From positions 3,658,574 to 3,722,573 of the forward strand of contig LNGK01000005.1 of the NCBI GenBank assembly GCA_001510575.1: 64,000 nucleotides of DNA, read 5' to 3'. Shown one piece after another: positions 12,361 to 23,569 of the stretch. The DNA comes from Knoxdaviesia capensis. Its lineage: Eukaryota; Ascomycota; Sordariomycetes; Microascales; Gondwanamycetaceae. A model generated the notes under the pieces. It was given only the letters and a program-made list of their open reading frames with translations. It searched no databases and had not been told where the DNA came from. The number at the start of each line of letters is the position of its first letter. The first letter of the stretch is position 1. The translations under genes were made by a program, and so were the position numbers.

Positions 12361-13413
12361 ATGAAGTCAACACACCGCCCTCCGCCTCTGAACCTCACCC
12401 CTCCGCCTGTGGCCAGTCTGCAGCGCCAGGATCGGCCAGCATGGTTTAACGGCCCCCGAGTCGTCGAGTACACGCCACCAGCGTCGGTTTACGAGCAAGA
12501 TGAAGCAAAGCAGCGCAACGCCGCTGAAATCCTCGCCCGGTCCCTGCGGTTGCTGGCAGATTTCGTCCACCTGTTGGTGTGCATGCTGGGCATCCTGGCC
12601 ATGGCTTTCTACCTTCACTTCGACAGGGACGCCCTGAACAGAGCATCTGGGTATGTCCTCTTTCACTCACATTCAAGTCCTTCTCTGGGTATTGGTACTG
12701 ACTCGTCCCCAGTTCCCAAGCCATCGTCCTCGTCTGCTTGCTAGGCATGGATATCTTCCTAGACTTCAACTCGATCGGCCACTTCGACCAGCCCTGGAAC
12801 TATTGGTCTCTCGTCTTCCGCCTAATCGTCTCCGTTGGATATCTCGCCATATTCGTCAGCTATGTGGCCGTCGGCCGTGTCTTCCCCGTCAACTACTCAT
12901 TCTGGGGAATCGGCTCCAGCTGGACCAGCCCGTCGGTCTATGTGCTGCTGTGGTGTCTTGGGTATGTCCCCTCCGACCTCTCGTTACCTCCCCGAATATC
13001 CGGCTAGCGTCTAACATGTCTGTCTTTTATCTTTCAGATGCGCCAACCTCGTCTCCCTTGTCGTGTTCCGCAGCGTGCTGCACTCCGAGTTCCAGCGCAT
13101 CTCGCAGGACATGAAGGACCGCATGCTGGGCCGCGAGCGCAGCTCACGGCGGCCAGACTCGGCCATTGCGCGCGACTGGTACCGCCAGAAGAAACGCGCC
13201 GACCTCGAATCCGGCGCCAGCAGCCGTGATTCGTCGCGCTCCGACTCCATCCGCCGTGCCACCTCCGTTCACAGGCCCGTGCTGCTGGACCCGCTCCCTG
13301 CCGCCACGGTGCCCTCCAATGCCAGCACTTCGTCGTCCTCTTCGTGGCAGAGCCTGAAGGGCAGCGAGACGGTTCCGGAAACCGTCCCGGCGGAGTATGG
13401 CACTGCACGCTAA
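12361..13413 (+). CDS. Four-helix integral membrane protein of unknown function
   Basis: Exons 12361-12650, 12713-12961 and 13038-13413 give 304 aa. The ATG follows the context GCCACC. After a proline-rich cytosolic leader of about 60 residues there are four hydrophobic segments at roughly 62-86, 99-116, 128-151 and 169-191. The tail of about 110 residues is rich in Ser and Arg (RERSSRRPDSA, DSSRSDSIRR) and looks disordered and phosphorylatable. Short loops and four helices resemble MARVEL-type or similar tetraspan proteins of fungi, but I see no defining signature, so I leave the function open. Intron joins keep the frame and restore continuous hydrophobic helices across both junctions, which supports the model. 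An unusually long pyrimidine-rich stretch precedes it. Confidence 0.78.
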
Positions 13414-13784
13414 TCCTTTGGTCTTTCGTCTTTCTTTCTTGCTTTTTCCTTTTGTGTTCGTGTTTTTAAGCGTTTTTACGGAAAACAGGCGCTGTCAGCT
13501 TTGTGTTCTTTCTGGATTCTCTGGATGAGATCCCTCATGTACTATATTAGTCTGTAATCAGAGATGACCATGACGATACCCAATTACGATACCAATATAT
13601 CGATCCTGCTTGTTTGTCTAGCTCAAGCAAGCATTCCTTTACTTTCGACTTCTTCCATGCCTTTTGACAGGTGGCCATAAAGCGGTATGCTAGAGTGTAG
13701 CTATATCACGGAAGCTCTCCTACCCAAGCGAAACGGCAAATATACGCACAGTCTCTAACCGCCCGGCAGCTGAGAAGATCTTGC

Positions 13785-13799
13785 GGGCGGGCGGGCGGG
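13785..13799 (+). other. G-quadruplex motif with single-base loops
   Basis: The sequence is four GGG runs separated by single C bases. Single-base loops are the most stable class of intramolecular G-quadruplex. It lies about 530 bp upstream of the Mtq2 start codon. Confidence 0.75.
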
Positions 13800-14107
13800 A
13801 GAAACCGCTGCCACAAGCAAGACCTGTTTCCGACTTTTTTTGCTCCGTTTTGTGTGTCTCGTAGATGTCCAACGGCGCTTTATCCGGATTTTCCCTTCAA
13901 CAAGCTCTCGCCAGCGCTCATCATAAGCGTTTACCCGGCAAGCGAGGACATCTCACATTATTTGTTTGAAGAAGCCACGGGCCTGTGCACATCTCCCGTC
14001 ATCGTGCGTTTTCTTGGTACGTGGAATGTGACAACTGTGTCGCTGGTAGCGCTGCTGGGTGATCAAGTTGATCATGATTGTTGCAAGAAGTTGACTGTTG
14101 CTTAACA

Positions 14108-14121
14108 TTAGGGTTAGGGTT
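14108..14121 (+). promoter_or_regulatory. Telomere-like TTAGGG repeat (telobox) upstream of Mtq2 gene
   Basis: Two consecutive TTAGGG units end about 207 bp before the ATG at 14328. Such boxes bind Myb/SANT-type telomere-repeat factors (Tbf1 or Teb1 class) in other fungi; here that is inference. Confidence 0.5.
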
Positions 14122-14327
14122 CGAGTCGTTAATCTACCCAGAGCTTTCGAAGACTATCCAGGCGTCAACACCCCGCCATTGAAAATCGTGGAATATATTG
14201 AAATCTCCTCTCAACCCCACCTCCAGTCACTGATATCAAACATCACCCAATCGCTTTACAATTTCTCGGATCAACGAAAACATCTTTACCAGTGTTCTGA
14301 CATACGCGTTTTCCGTCATCCCCAGCG

Positions 14328-15119
14328 ATGCTCCCCACGCCAGACACATCCCACGTTCCCATCGAACGGGTGTACGAGCCGGCAGAAGATTCCTTTCTCT
14401 TCCTGGACACTCTGTCATCAGAGTCCGAGAAAGCCTTCTTACGGCATCACTTCCGGACAGCAGAAACCGCGAGTTCTAACGCGGCGCCAATCGTCGTTCT
14501 TGAGGTTGGCTGTGGTTCTGGCGTGGTTATCAGCTTCGCCACCGCCCATGCGGCGACGATATTTGGCACCGCACGCGTTCACACGGCCGCTACGGACCTC
14601 AACCCGCATGCCCTGGCCGCGACACAGACCACTGTTGAGCGTGCTGTAGCCTCCGCACCGGAAGGCGCTGCGGGTACATTCCTCGGTGCCGGCCTTGGTG
14701 ATCTCGCGGGCGACTGGCGGGGTCGACACAAGGTCGACGTGCTTCTGTTCAACCCGCCGTATGTCCCCACTGCAGAACTGCCTCGACGCACCAACGCCCC
14801 TGCGAATGGTGGGGGCATGATGGACGCGAAGGAGGAGGCCGAGCGCCGGTATCAAGAAGACGAATACCTGCTGGCGCTGGCATATGCGGGCGGCACGGAC
14901 GGCATGGAGACTACCGATCGACTTCTTGAGAGCCTGCCGGAGGTGTTATCGCCTCGGGGGTGTGCATATGTGTTGTTTTGCCGACAGAACCACCCTGATC
15001 GCGTTATCAAGAGGATAAGCGAGCTGGGGAATGGGTGGAAGGCCGAGAGTGTAGGAAGTAGTGGGAATACGGCAGGGTGGGAAAAGCTACAGATCCTTAG
15101 GATATGGAGGGGCGAGTGA
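14328..15119 (+). CDS. MTQ2: eRF1 glutamine methyltransferase Mtq2 (HemK2/N6AMT1 type)
   Basis: A single exon encodes 263 aa, starting ATG CTC CCC. The sequence has the usual Mtq2 opening VYEPAEDSFLFLDTL, the SAM-binding motif VVLEVGCGSGVV, an acidic loop (TAATDLNPHALA) and the catalytic NPPY tetrad at residues 142-145 that grips the target glutamine side chain. The family methylates the glutamine of the GGQ loop of release factor eRF1 and works as a heterodimer with Trm112. Length fits the family (about 220-260). The segment GGGMMDAKEEAERRYQEDE is an insertion after NPPY. It is convergent with SmD1, with 464 bases between stops. A telomere-like repeat sits in its promoter, as for other genes of the translation and rRNA machinery here. 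Confidence 0.93.
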   Translation: MLPTPDTSHVPIERVYEPAEDSFLFLDTLSSESEKAFLRHHFRTAETASSNAAPIVVLEVGCGSGVVISFATAHAATIFGTARVHTAATDLNPHALAATQTTVERAVASAPEGAAGTFLGAGLGDLAGDWRGRHKVDVLLFNPPYVPTAELPRRTNAPANGGGMMDAKEEAERRYQEDEYLLALAYAGGTDGMETTDRLLESLPEVLSPRGCAYVLFCRQNHPDRVIKRISELGNGWKAESVGSSGNTAGWEKLQILRIWRGE

Positions 15120-15583
15120 CCTGCGTACCACATCTACATGTACGCTTCGGAAGCAAGTGAGAAGGCAAGGCACGGCTGTGGGAGAAAACGCATATATCCC
15201 ACGGAACATGTGATTCATGAGACACCATATCACATTCTAAGGGTGATGCATTCAAACTCTCAGATATCTCACATGCCTAAACGCCGTAGAAGTTTGCCCG
15301 CCACTCCCCCCCCCGAAAAAGCCAGAACATCAAGAGACTTGCACCATCAATAATGCAACATGGCCAGAAGCCAAAAAATGACAACAGATGTTGAACAGAA
15401 AAAAACAGACAAAAACAGAAAGATCGTCACCAGTCTGGAGCCCAAACTTTTCGTTCCCAAACACAATGTATTTTTGAAGAAAACTCCATAAGGCGAAGCC
15501 AATCCCGACGTTGAAGAAATGAATTAGAAAAAAAAACCCCCGAAGACCAAAAACAAGAAAAAACACTCCCACGCTTCCGGAAG
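15120..15583. other. Intergenic, convergent 3' ends
   Basis: This 464-base stretch separates the stops of the Mtq2 and SmD1 genes. It is A-rich near 15380-15570 and shows no coding or structured element. Confidence 0.6.
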
Positions 15584-16213
15584 TTAACCCCGACCCCGGA
15601 AACGGCCGCGGCCACGACCGCCGCCGCCGCCGCCTCCGCCTCCTCCGCGTCCGCCCCGGCCGCCCCGGCCGCCGCGACCGCGGTCGGTCTCTTTCCGCGG
15701 CTTGTTCTTGGGCTTGGTGGTGTCGTCCATCAGCATCGAGTCGAGCGGGATCGAGTCGGGCAGGATCACGTAGCGGATTGTCGAGCCGCGGATGTTCATC
15801 GACTCGAGCGCCAGCGAGTCCTGGCCCTGGACCGTCATGCGCACGTTGCGCAGCGCTGTGTTCATCTGGGGCGACACCGACGTGATGGTTCCGTGCACGA
15901 TTGTTCCTGTAGAGGCAGCACCCAAACAACTGTTAGCTTGGGCAGCAGTCAAGGCTGGGGTTGGAGAGGGCCATGGTGGGGGGCCGTGGACAGTCGCGTG
16001 TTGGTGTGCCGCCGGGTCTCAACTTCCCCCGCCGTTCATCACCCCCCCCCCGCCACGCAATTGGCGCAGGGAACTCGTCCGACGTACCATTTTTCAATTC
16101 GACCGTCACCGTGTCGTTCGTACACTTCATCAGGAATCTGCACCGAAGAAACAGTTAGCACCCGGTCCGCATTTTTTGATCTGGCGGGAGCCGACGAACC
16201 TGACTAGCTTCAT
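15584..16213 (-). CDS. smd1: Small nuclear ribonucleoprotein SmD1
   Basis: Three exons on the minus strand, 16213-16200 (14 nt), 16137-16088 (50 nt) and 15906-15584, give 128 aa. The joined N-terminus reads MKLVRFLMKCTND, the hallmark of SmD1. The Sm1 motif spans TVTVELKNGTIVHGTITSVSPQMN and the Sm2 motif IRGSTIRYVILPD. The tail is an arginine-glycine repeat with a ten-glycine run, the usual site of symmetric arginine dimethylation and SMN-type assembly. SmD1 is one of seven subunits of the ring that binds the Sm site of U1, U2, U4 and U5 snRNA in the spliceosome. The first coding exon of 14 nt and the second of 50 nt are short, so automatic gene callers may miss the true start. The gene is followed leftward by Mtq2 in convergent orientation. 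Confidence 0.94.
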
Positions 16214-16719
16214 GGCGGGCAACTGATCTCGGTGAGTTGGGTCACCAAGAATCGACGTGGGAGTAGATTCGCGTGGTAAAAGTCGGTGTGTGCGATTAAG
16301 GACCGAGAAAAGAGTCAGTCGCAAAACAGGGGGCCGAGTGTAGAAGTCGCTGTGTTTGGTGGAGTTGGCTCTGGGAGACTTTTGCCGGTGTGTGAAGCAT
16401 CACAGAGCATTTCTCAAGATTTTGATTTTGCACCGAAGCTGGCCTGAAGTGTGGCGTAAATGTTCCCACCAGCCACGAGGAATCCACACGTGATACGGCG
16501 CAGGACCCTTAGCCTGCAACCCTAAATACTGACTGATATTCGGAACCTCAAACCGGCCATATTCCAATCCATATTTTTCTACCATTGCTTCTCACGTCGA
16601 CGCATACAGATTTCATTTTTGCAGAATTGCGCTTCAAATATTTGCTGTATATTATATTTGGCAACTAACGAAAACTGACCGTGTGCCTCTTCCACCCTGC
16701 ACCTCTCAATCTCCCACCC
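16214..16719. other. Intergenic, SmD1 promoter and tyrosinase 3' end
   Basis: About 500 bases lie between the tyrosinase stop and the SmD1 start. On the minus strand a TTTAGGGTT telomere-like box occurs at 16518-16526, about 305 bp upstream of the SmD1 ATG. Nothing else is recognisable. Confidence 0.5.
16518..16526 (-). promoter_or_regulatory. Telomere-like box upstream of SmD1
   Basis: The plus strand reads AACCCTAAA, that is TTTAGGGTT towards the SmD1 gene. Single copy, so weaker than the double repeats elsewhere. Confidence 0.35.
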
Positions 16720-19001
16720 CTAAATGATGGTGAAAATCGTCTCAACCGGCCCCCAATGCGGAAACTCTTCGCCCTTCTTAGCAGCCTGGACGTACGCACG
16801 CGCAACCGTGATTTCCAAGCCGGGAATCTCACTGATCTCGATTGCCTCAAGGGCTATGGCCCGCACGTGCAGGTTCCGGTGCAAGAACGGAGCCACCGCG
16901 CCATCGCTGAGATCCGGGATGTTTCCCTTGCCGATGATGCTCACCAGGGCGGCAGTCAGCGGAACGACACCCTGGATCTGCAGTCCGCTCGGCTTGGGCG
17001 GCGAGTCTCCTTCGATTGGCTGGGGACCGTGCGGCGACATCAGGCTCACGCTGCCAACCAGATTCTTCGACGACCCCCATTCCTCTGGGTCCTCCGGAGG
17101 CTCGCCGATGTACACGTGGATGTAGTATGAGCCCCATTCATTCGTACTCGGTGCAACCACGTGGACGAGCCACTCGGAGTAGGCTACCTGTGTGATAATC
17201 CGGGCGGGGTCAACTCCGGATGCCAGTGCCATCTTGGCCTTCTTCCGGAGAGCCTCAGACACGGAGTGTTGGCCGTAGAGGTCGTTGATATTTGCCCGGA
17301 GACGCGCCTGTGCCTTGGACGGCATGTTTTTGGTCTGCAGAGTGATTCCGCTTTTGTTGGGCTGGATGAAGTGTTCTGTCTCCTTGTACGTGTACCCAAA
17401 GGATGTGGTGTACCGGGATTGCTCGGACGTCCAGAAGGACCCGTTCATATCCGACCGGAACGGCTTCAGCGCCGAGTGCTGATCGATGATCTCGCCCGGA
17501 TCGATCGTGTATGTCCCTTCGCTCGCTGGATACGGGATCACCCACTGGTCCGTATTCAGCGCCTGCCACATGGCCGTCAACCGGTCGACGTTGGCATGGT
17601 GGAGGAAGAAGACTGGATCAAACGCCGAGAACGTGAGGAAGTGCATGTGGCCACCCCCGCCGCACGCCATGTGGATGATGTCATGGATACTCTCCAGCGA
17701 GTCTTCGTCGCTGCCCCCGTGGCTGGCATTCCGCATCTTGTTGCTGAAGCTGATGAAGTCGTGCGAGTGGATGAAAAGCGAGTGCAGGCGCTGCTGGATC
17801 CCCCTGAGCTGGAGGTCGACCTGCTCCGATACCTTTGATGGTGTGGACACGGCATCCGGGCTATCTCTCGGGGTGGGGTACCGCATCGACGTGTTCCATG
17901 TCGCAAACTATGAAGTGGTAGATAAGTACTTAGTAGCTCTTTCATGCCTTGATGGCTAAAGAGGGAGACTCAACAAAGGGGGATACTAACAATATGAAAC
18001 CGACCGAACGCCTCTTTCGGGACAGGGTGGAACTGGAACTGGTACAGCGGGTTCGCGATAGTCTGTTCTCCAGCCGGACCGACAACAGTCACGGTCGTGT
18101 TGGTGAATTCTTCGGGAAATGCAGACTCTCCGTCCGGAGGTGTCAAACCCCAGTCCCAGTACGGCAACCGCCAGTACCGCGCCGCCTGTTGATAGGCCGT
18201 TCGTTGCTGGTCGTTGGGGAACATGGCCGCAATAGCTTGCACATGGTCATACAGGATATTCTGTTCCCTCGGGCCGGACGCGGCAACCCGCAGGGTTTTG
18301 TGTCACTTCAGTCAGCGCCGTCTCCATGTATTGGACGAGCCCCGCGGGTAGCTGCAGATGGAGCCATCTGTGCACGCGTGTCCCCTCTTTATTTGCTTGG
18401 CTTACCTCTATCAGTGCCATGTATGGTCGGTGCCAAACGGGGAACAGGATGGACATGTGTGCGCAGTATCCGGTTTGGGATGTGTTGACGCTTTTGGCCC
18501 ACACGTCATTCCACGGCTCGAACGGCATACCGTGGATACCTAAGACAACGCGGATACTATAAGAAAGGGCGGTCTCTGCCATGGTTTGGGCCATGACGGT
18601 CTTGTGGATAGCAGGAAGATGCACTCACCAGCGACTTGGTAGAACGACCGCGGAGAATCCTGCTCCTCATATTGCAACCTGCTGAAAGCCAACAGGAACA
18701 AGTCTCGCGCCCGAGGATCAGCACGGAGCTCTCGAATCTCACGACGGAGCGGCACGGAACCGTTCTCGAACAGCGGCAATGGCTCAATAACCACTACCGG
18801 ACCGGAGCCATCTGCTGATCCGAATAGGCCAGAGTTGTTGAAGCCGTAGTCGTACTGGCCGGGCTCGGCTTGGTAAGTGACATGAGTGTGAAAACGGGAG
18901 GGCGGGATGCTTAGGGATGTAGTTCCTGGAGTGAAGGCGATGAGTATGAGCAGGATGATTCTCGGCCACTTGGCGATACTTGGAAGGTCGATGGCCTTCA
19001 T
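16720..19001 (-). CDS. Secreted tyrosinase / catechol oxidase (type 3 copper enzyme)
   Basis: Four exons on the minus strand, 19001-18629, 18539-18406, 18260-17991 and 17907-16720, give 654 aa. Residues about 12-30 form a hydrophobic signal sequence. The CuA site has GIHG (His127), then YCAHMSILFPVWHRPYM with His152 and His161; Cys150 in the C-x-H arrangement should form the thioether bridge to His152 seen in fungal tyrosinases. The CuB site has ESIHDIIH (His334, His338) and DPVFFLHHANVDRL (His363). RLPYWDWG before CuB is also typical. The enzyme oxidises phenols or catechols to quinones, feeding melanin or cross-linking. The residue after the first CuB histidine is Asp335 where many tyrosinases have Asn. 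The C-terminal region of about 230 residues after CuB may be a processed shielding domain. The join 18406/18260 is the least certain; an alternative acceptor would add residues. Confidence 0.9.
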
Positions 19002-19664
19002 GGTGGGAGGCTTGATACTCCCAAATCCGGTTGTCGTGAGTGAAGAATATCATATGAAAGCAGATAAGTGGCTGTACTGAAGAGAGCAGGACAGAACTCG
19101 AACGGCAGGAAGAATTGTGAGGGGAACATTGACCAACTGCCACCTTTATACCCTACCAGTGCCCAGCAACCACGCATTCACACTCATCCCGGACTTCTCC
19201 ATCATCTCTTATTCACAAGTGCTACCATTATTCATAGCATTGGTATCATGTACCACAACTCCGTCACGCAACACTGAATACGAGTGTTCTGTGATTCATT
19301 GTTGGTGGATAGGAGAGAGTCAAGGCCATACAACAGCTGTCCAATGACTGGGGAGACTGTTGTTCTCTCCGTGGGTTCAACCCTAGGTAATATAACCTCA
19401 CGGTACACGACTTTGAGGGGATCGGAAGGCAACAAGTATTGGAAATGCAAATGTACAGAATGTATTGTCAATAAAAACAGTTCGAATCAACATAGAGACA
19501 CCAGATACAGCATGCTTGGCTGGATCTGGAAGTATCTTTCGTAAAGAAGGTCATTCATCTATGCAGGACAGATAAGAGAATATGAAAACGCCAAACAGAA
19601 AATAGAAACACGCACACTTTTTAAGAACTCATAATGAATGCATTCTCTTTTTTTTCTCCTTCTT
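19002..19664. other. Intergenic, tyrosinase promoter and Pol I subunit 3' end
   Basis: The 663 bases contain the tyrosinase promoter, with a TATA box on the minus strand at 19144-19150, and the 3' end of the RNA polymerase I subunit gene. No coding signal. Confidence 0.6.
19144..19150 (-). promoter_or_regulatory. TATA box of the tyrosinase gene
   Basis: The minus strand reads TATAAAG about 143 bp upstream of the tyrosinase ATG. The position is plausible for a core promoter with a short leader. Confidence 0.5.
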
Positions 19665-22600
19665 TCACGCCTCTTGACTCACAATCATGCCACCCTCCAA
19701 CTTCAGCGGCCGGCGCGGTCCAACACGCACGGTGTCTTCGCTGCTAACGCGGTACTTCAGCTTGACGCCCATAGCCGCCAGCTCGACATCCAGGTACTTC
19801 AGGACACCGGGGATAACCACCAGCGCTGTGTTATCACCGCCAATCCACTGCTGTCCGTGGCCGTCCTCCCACGTCTCGCCCTCTGCCTGCATGAGCATCT
19901 TGGCCGCCTTGCCATCACCGCCGTCCTCGGCCAGCTCGTCCAGCTTGACGGAGCAGCGGCGGCAGCGCACAGCGGTGGCCTTACGCTGCTTGGCCAGGAA
20001 GCGCGGCACCGTGGGCTGGGCCGACAGGAACGAGCCACACGTGCGGCAGATCCACGCCTCGGAGTAGTCGGAGCAGTTGAGCAGCCGGTCTTTCAGCAGG
20101 AACGCGGTTCCGTGGGCGAGCAGCGCGTCACGCTCCATTTCACCCACACGGATACCTCCCATGCGCTTGCGACCCTGTACGGGCTGGCCGGTGGTCGACA
20201 CGATCGGACCCGTCGAGCGCACCTGGAACTTGTCGTTCACCATGTGACGCAGACGCTGGTAGTAGACCACGCCAATGTAGATATCGGCCATCAGCTCCTC
20301 GCCCGTGATGCCGGAGTACATCGGCTCGTTGCCGTGGAAGTTGTAGCCGGCCTTGACAAGCTGGTCGCCAAAGTACTCCGCCGCGGTGTCCTGCTCGTTG
20401 AACTGGAACGGCGTCGAGTCCTGCGCAAGTCCGTGCAGCGCACCGGCTTTGCCCGCCAGCGACTCCACGAACATGCCGATGGTCATCCGCGACGGGAAGG
20501 CGTGCGGGTTGATGATGACATCGGGCTGCATGCCCGACTCGGTGAACGGCATGTCAACCGACGGCCACCGCTGCGAACACACACCCTTCTGGCCGTGGCG
20601 CGACGAGAATTTGTCACCAATGACTGGAGCACGGGGGATACGGATCTTGATCGAGATAGTTTGCAGCGGCTCGTTACCCGACTCAGATCCGATCAGCCGC
20701 ACCTGGTCGATGAATCCCGTCTCCGAGTCCTTGTACTTCTCGAAGCTCGTCTGGCCGTCTGTGTTGATGAAGTTGCCGTTGTAGTCGTTCTCGACATTGT
20801 GGTACGCGCAGAGCACGTCACCCTCGCGCACCATGGCGCCAACCCGCGGAAGTCCGTCGTCGTCGAGCATCTGGAGGTGCTTGTCCTTGACGAACGAGCC
20901 CTTGGCGAAGCCAAACATCTTGCTAACCGACCGCACCGACCGCTCGCGCGAGCTGGGCTTGAGGCTGACCACATGGGTCTTGTAGATGGTTCCGTGTCCG
21001 AAGCCGCGTTCGTGAGAGGATTTATTCAGAATCATGGCGTCGTCCATGTCGTAGCCGGTATACGAGATGACGGCGACGATGGCGTTGGTCCCGTTGGGGA
21101 AATTGTCGAGGCCGTACGCGTTGTGGAGAGGCGACCGCACCACCGGAGTCTGGCCGGTCTGCAGCCGGTACATCTTGTGGTCGGTACGATGGGCCAGGGA
21201 TGTTCCCGGTGTTCCCATGGTTTGTTTGGCCATCTGGCACTGGTACATGTTACGGGGCGACTGGTTGAAGTCCGAAAAGGGTGTCATGTTGGCGAGAATG
21301 GACAGGATGTTTGTGGGGAGGAATTCCACATGAGTCTGGCCATCGCGGATCTCGTCTTCAACACAGGCAATTGACATATACGGCTGCTCGAGAGGGCCAA
21401 TATAGTCGGTCTTGTCCAGAGACAGATACTTCACAGGCCGGACCATTCGCGACGCCTTGGACGAGATGTACACACCAGCATAAGATCCAGCATGCGAGAA
21501 CGGCACATACCCAATCTCAAGCTTCTGCGGCACTCCGTGAGATCCCTGAACCTTCCAGTACCGAAGAGCATCGGCAATGTTCTTGGATACAGTCGGAGAC
21601 GTCCATCCAATGACGCGGCCATCAAGCAGCACCACGACGCTGTCATCTGGCGATCCAGAGCTTCTCTCAACAGCTCCCAGCTGGTAGATCAGCGACGGGA
21701 TCGCAGACACGTCCAGAGGCTCGGTCATCAGCTCGCACTTGTGGGCCATGTGGCTCAGCAGTCCACAGGGCGAACCATCGGGAGTGTGCACGGGACACAA
21801 GAACCCCCACGACTCAGGCAGCAGCTTACGCACGGCAGTTGTCTTGAGCTGGGCAAAGAAGGATCCACGATGCACCATGCGGAAGTGACTGATGAAACGC
21901 AAGAAGTTGAGCTTCTCGGCCACAATGGTGAAACCGTTGGCTTGCTGCAGATCGAGACCCGTCGGACTCGACAGATTACCAGTCGACAAGAAGTACTCCA
22001 TTGCGTTACCAACGTTCTCGTTCATTCGTCGGAAAATCTTTCCGGGGAAATCCGACTGGAACTCGGAGCTGTTGAAGGTGTTGGCCGGGTTATTGCGTAT
22101 ATAGTCATTCAGCGCCAGACGCAGCTGGCGACCAGTCAGCTCGTCCAGGCGCTCCTTGAGAATCTGAGCATACAGGAAGCCTCCTAGCAGGATCTCGTGG
22201 TTTTGGACGGCATCCACGTTATCGGCTGCGCACTCGCCGGCGGCAAAGGCATACAGTTTGCGGATCATGAACAGAATCATGTTGAACTTGTCCTGGTCCT
22301 GGTCCTCCGTAACATTCACATTTCCCAGGTGCACCAGTACCACCTTGCGCAGAAACTCGGTGCCCACGTCGTAGTCAGACATGGATTCTGTCACATCCAG
22401 AATGGGCCGGAACTTCAAGCCCAGGAAAGATCGGATCTGAGACTGTGTATACAAGCCGTACGACTTGAACGATCGCAGCAAGATCTCCACTCGATCTGTG
22501 AGATAGGTGTTCTCGGCGGCCTTGGAGCCGGCCTTGCCAATAATGCCCTCGAAAATCTCCTTGTCGTTGGTGTTGATCAGCGCCTTCAGCACCATCACGA

Positions 22601-23569
22601 TGGGAAGCAGGTACTCGCTCTTGCGCCACGAGAATCGGAACGTGACATTTCCGTCGTTAAGGTAGTGGAGGACGTTGGTCTGTGAGGTCTCGTCGGGCCT
22701 CAACGATCGGAAAATGATACCGTACTGAGTGTATCCCGGGCCTCGGTTGGTAAAGCTAGGACGCAACACGGCCAGAGGGAAGTTTCGACGGTTCACTTGC
22801 AGCAGTCGGATGAGCTTTTCGTTTCCGTTCACAATGAAGTATCCACCAAGCTCTTCGGATTCCTCCTTGCGGCGAACGAGCTCGGCAGGGGTCAGGCCGC
22901 GAAGATGGCATCGGTTGGACTGTGAAAGGGGAGCAAAGCAAAACGTAAGAGTTAGTCGCATTCCACAGCATGGTAACTATCTCCGTGAGAGCAGTATCGT
23001 CTCACGGAGCGCCTGGTTGCCTTGGCTTGCAGGTCTGCAGGGTCGGGGCACTAAGGCCCGCGATCTAGAGAGACGAGAGAAGGGTCGGCTGGACAAACCT
23101 TGACCATAATGGGCACCTGGCCCAGCTCACGATGGAACTCTCGCGGCTCACCGCCATTAATGCGGTACTCGAGAACTGCCGACAGCTTGCCACGGTAAGT
23201 GGCATGGCGCTCTCTGCATTCGGACGGGTAGACCTCGCGGACTTTGGCATAGGTGTTAGAAGGCGGCAGCTGGGATGTTTGCAGGTCAACGGACTTGATT
23301 CGTAGCGAGAGAGTGTTTCGGGTTTCTGTCGCGCTGGTGCCATCGAGATACTGCTTGACGCCAATGTCGGCAATTGCATGGTCGAGCAGGCCTGGCCGTT
23401 TGGGGTCTCTCGAGAAGATGGCATCGAAGGATTTGATGTGGGGGTTCACGGCTTCCTGGAGCAGCGGGTATGCCGACTTGTCCGTCGGGGGGTTTCGAAA
23501 GAGGTTTTCCCGTCTGAGGGTATTGTACTCATGGTCCCAGACCGTATCTGTTGTTGCTTGGGGAGCCAT
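19665..23569 (-). CDS. RPA2: DNA-directed RNA polymerase I subunit Rpa135 (second-largest subunit)
   Basis: Two exons on the minus strand, 23569-23099 and 22919-19665, give 1241 aa, close to the about 1200 of yeast Rpa135. The start is ATG 23569-23567 (MAPQATTDTVWDHEYN). The N-terminal protrusion/lobe reads VPIMVK then SNRCHLRGLTPAELV across the 179-nt intron. Conserved second-largest-subunit blocks include GGYFIVNGNEKLI, ESWGFLCPVHTPDGSPCGLLSHM, TYMGYDMDDAMILNKSS-like (here YTGYDMDDAMILNKSS) and GDKFSSRHGQKGVCS near residue 924, which lines the active-centre hybrid-binding region. The C-terminal zinc ribbon has CRTC and CRRC around residues 1112-1145. The protein transcribes the 35S rRNA precursor in the nucleolus as a complex with Rpa190. 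The Pol I rather than Pol II or III assignment rests on the N-terminus and the C-terminal ribbon layout. Confidence 0.96.

Larger units (their letters stand above)
13414..14327. other. Intergenic region with G-quadruplex motif and telomere-like repeat
   Basis: The 914 bases hold the 3' end of the membrane-protein gene and the promoter of the Mtq2 gene. Two sites stand out: a GGGC repeat at 13785-13799 and a double TTAGGG at 14108-14121. No coding frame is convincing. Confidence 0.6.

Noticed and set aside
14108..14121. Relic telomere or chromosome fusion point
   Set aside because: Only two TTAGGG units, with normal single-copy genes on both sides, and the same motif recurs upstream of other genes. 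A promoter box is simpler.
18295..18360. Extra coding exon in the tyrosinase (LPAGLVQYMETALTEVTQ)
   Set aside because: Including it breaks the match between MALIE and the ILYDHVQAIAA helix expected right after CuA, and it would need a second intron with weak sites. I place the acceptor at 18261-18262 instead.
1752..19001. Secondary-metabolite gene cluster (methyltransferase, P450, tyrosinase)
   Set aside because: There is no core synthase, transporter or pathway regulator, the genes are 3-8 kb apart, and Mtq2 and SmD1 lie between them.
19371..19388. Possible tRNA T-arm (GGGTTCAACCC)
   Set aside because: No matching acceptor stem, D-arm or anticodon arm in the flanks.
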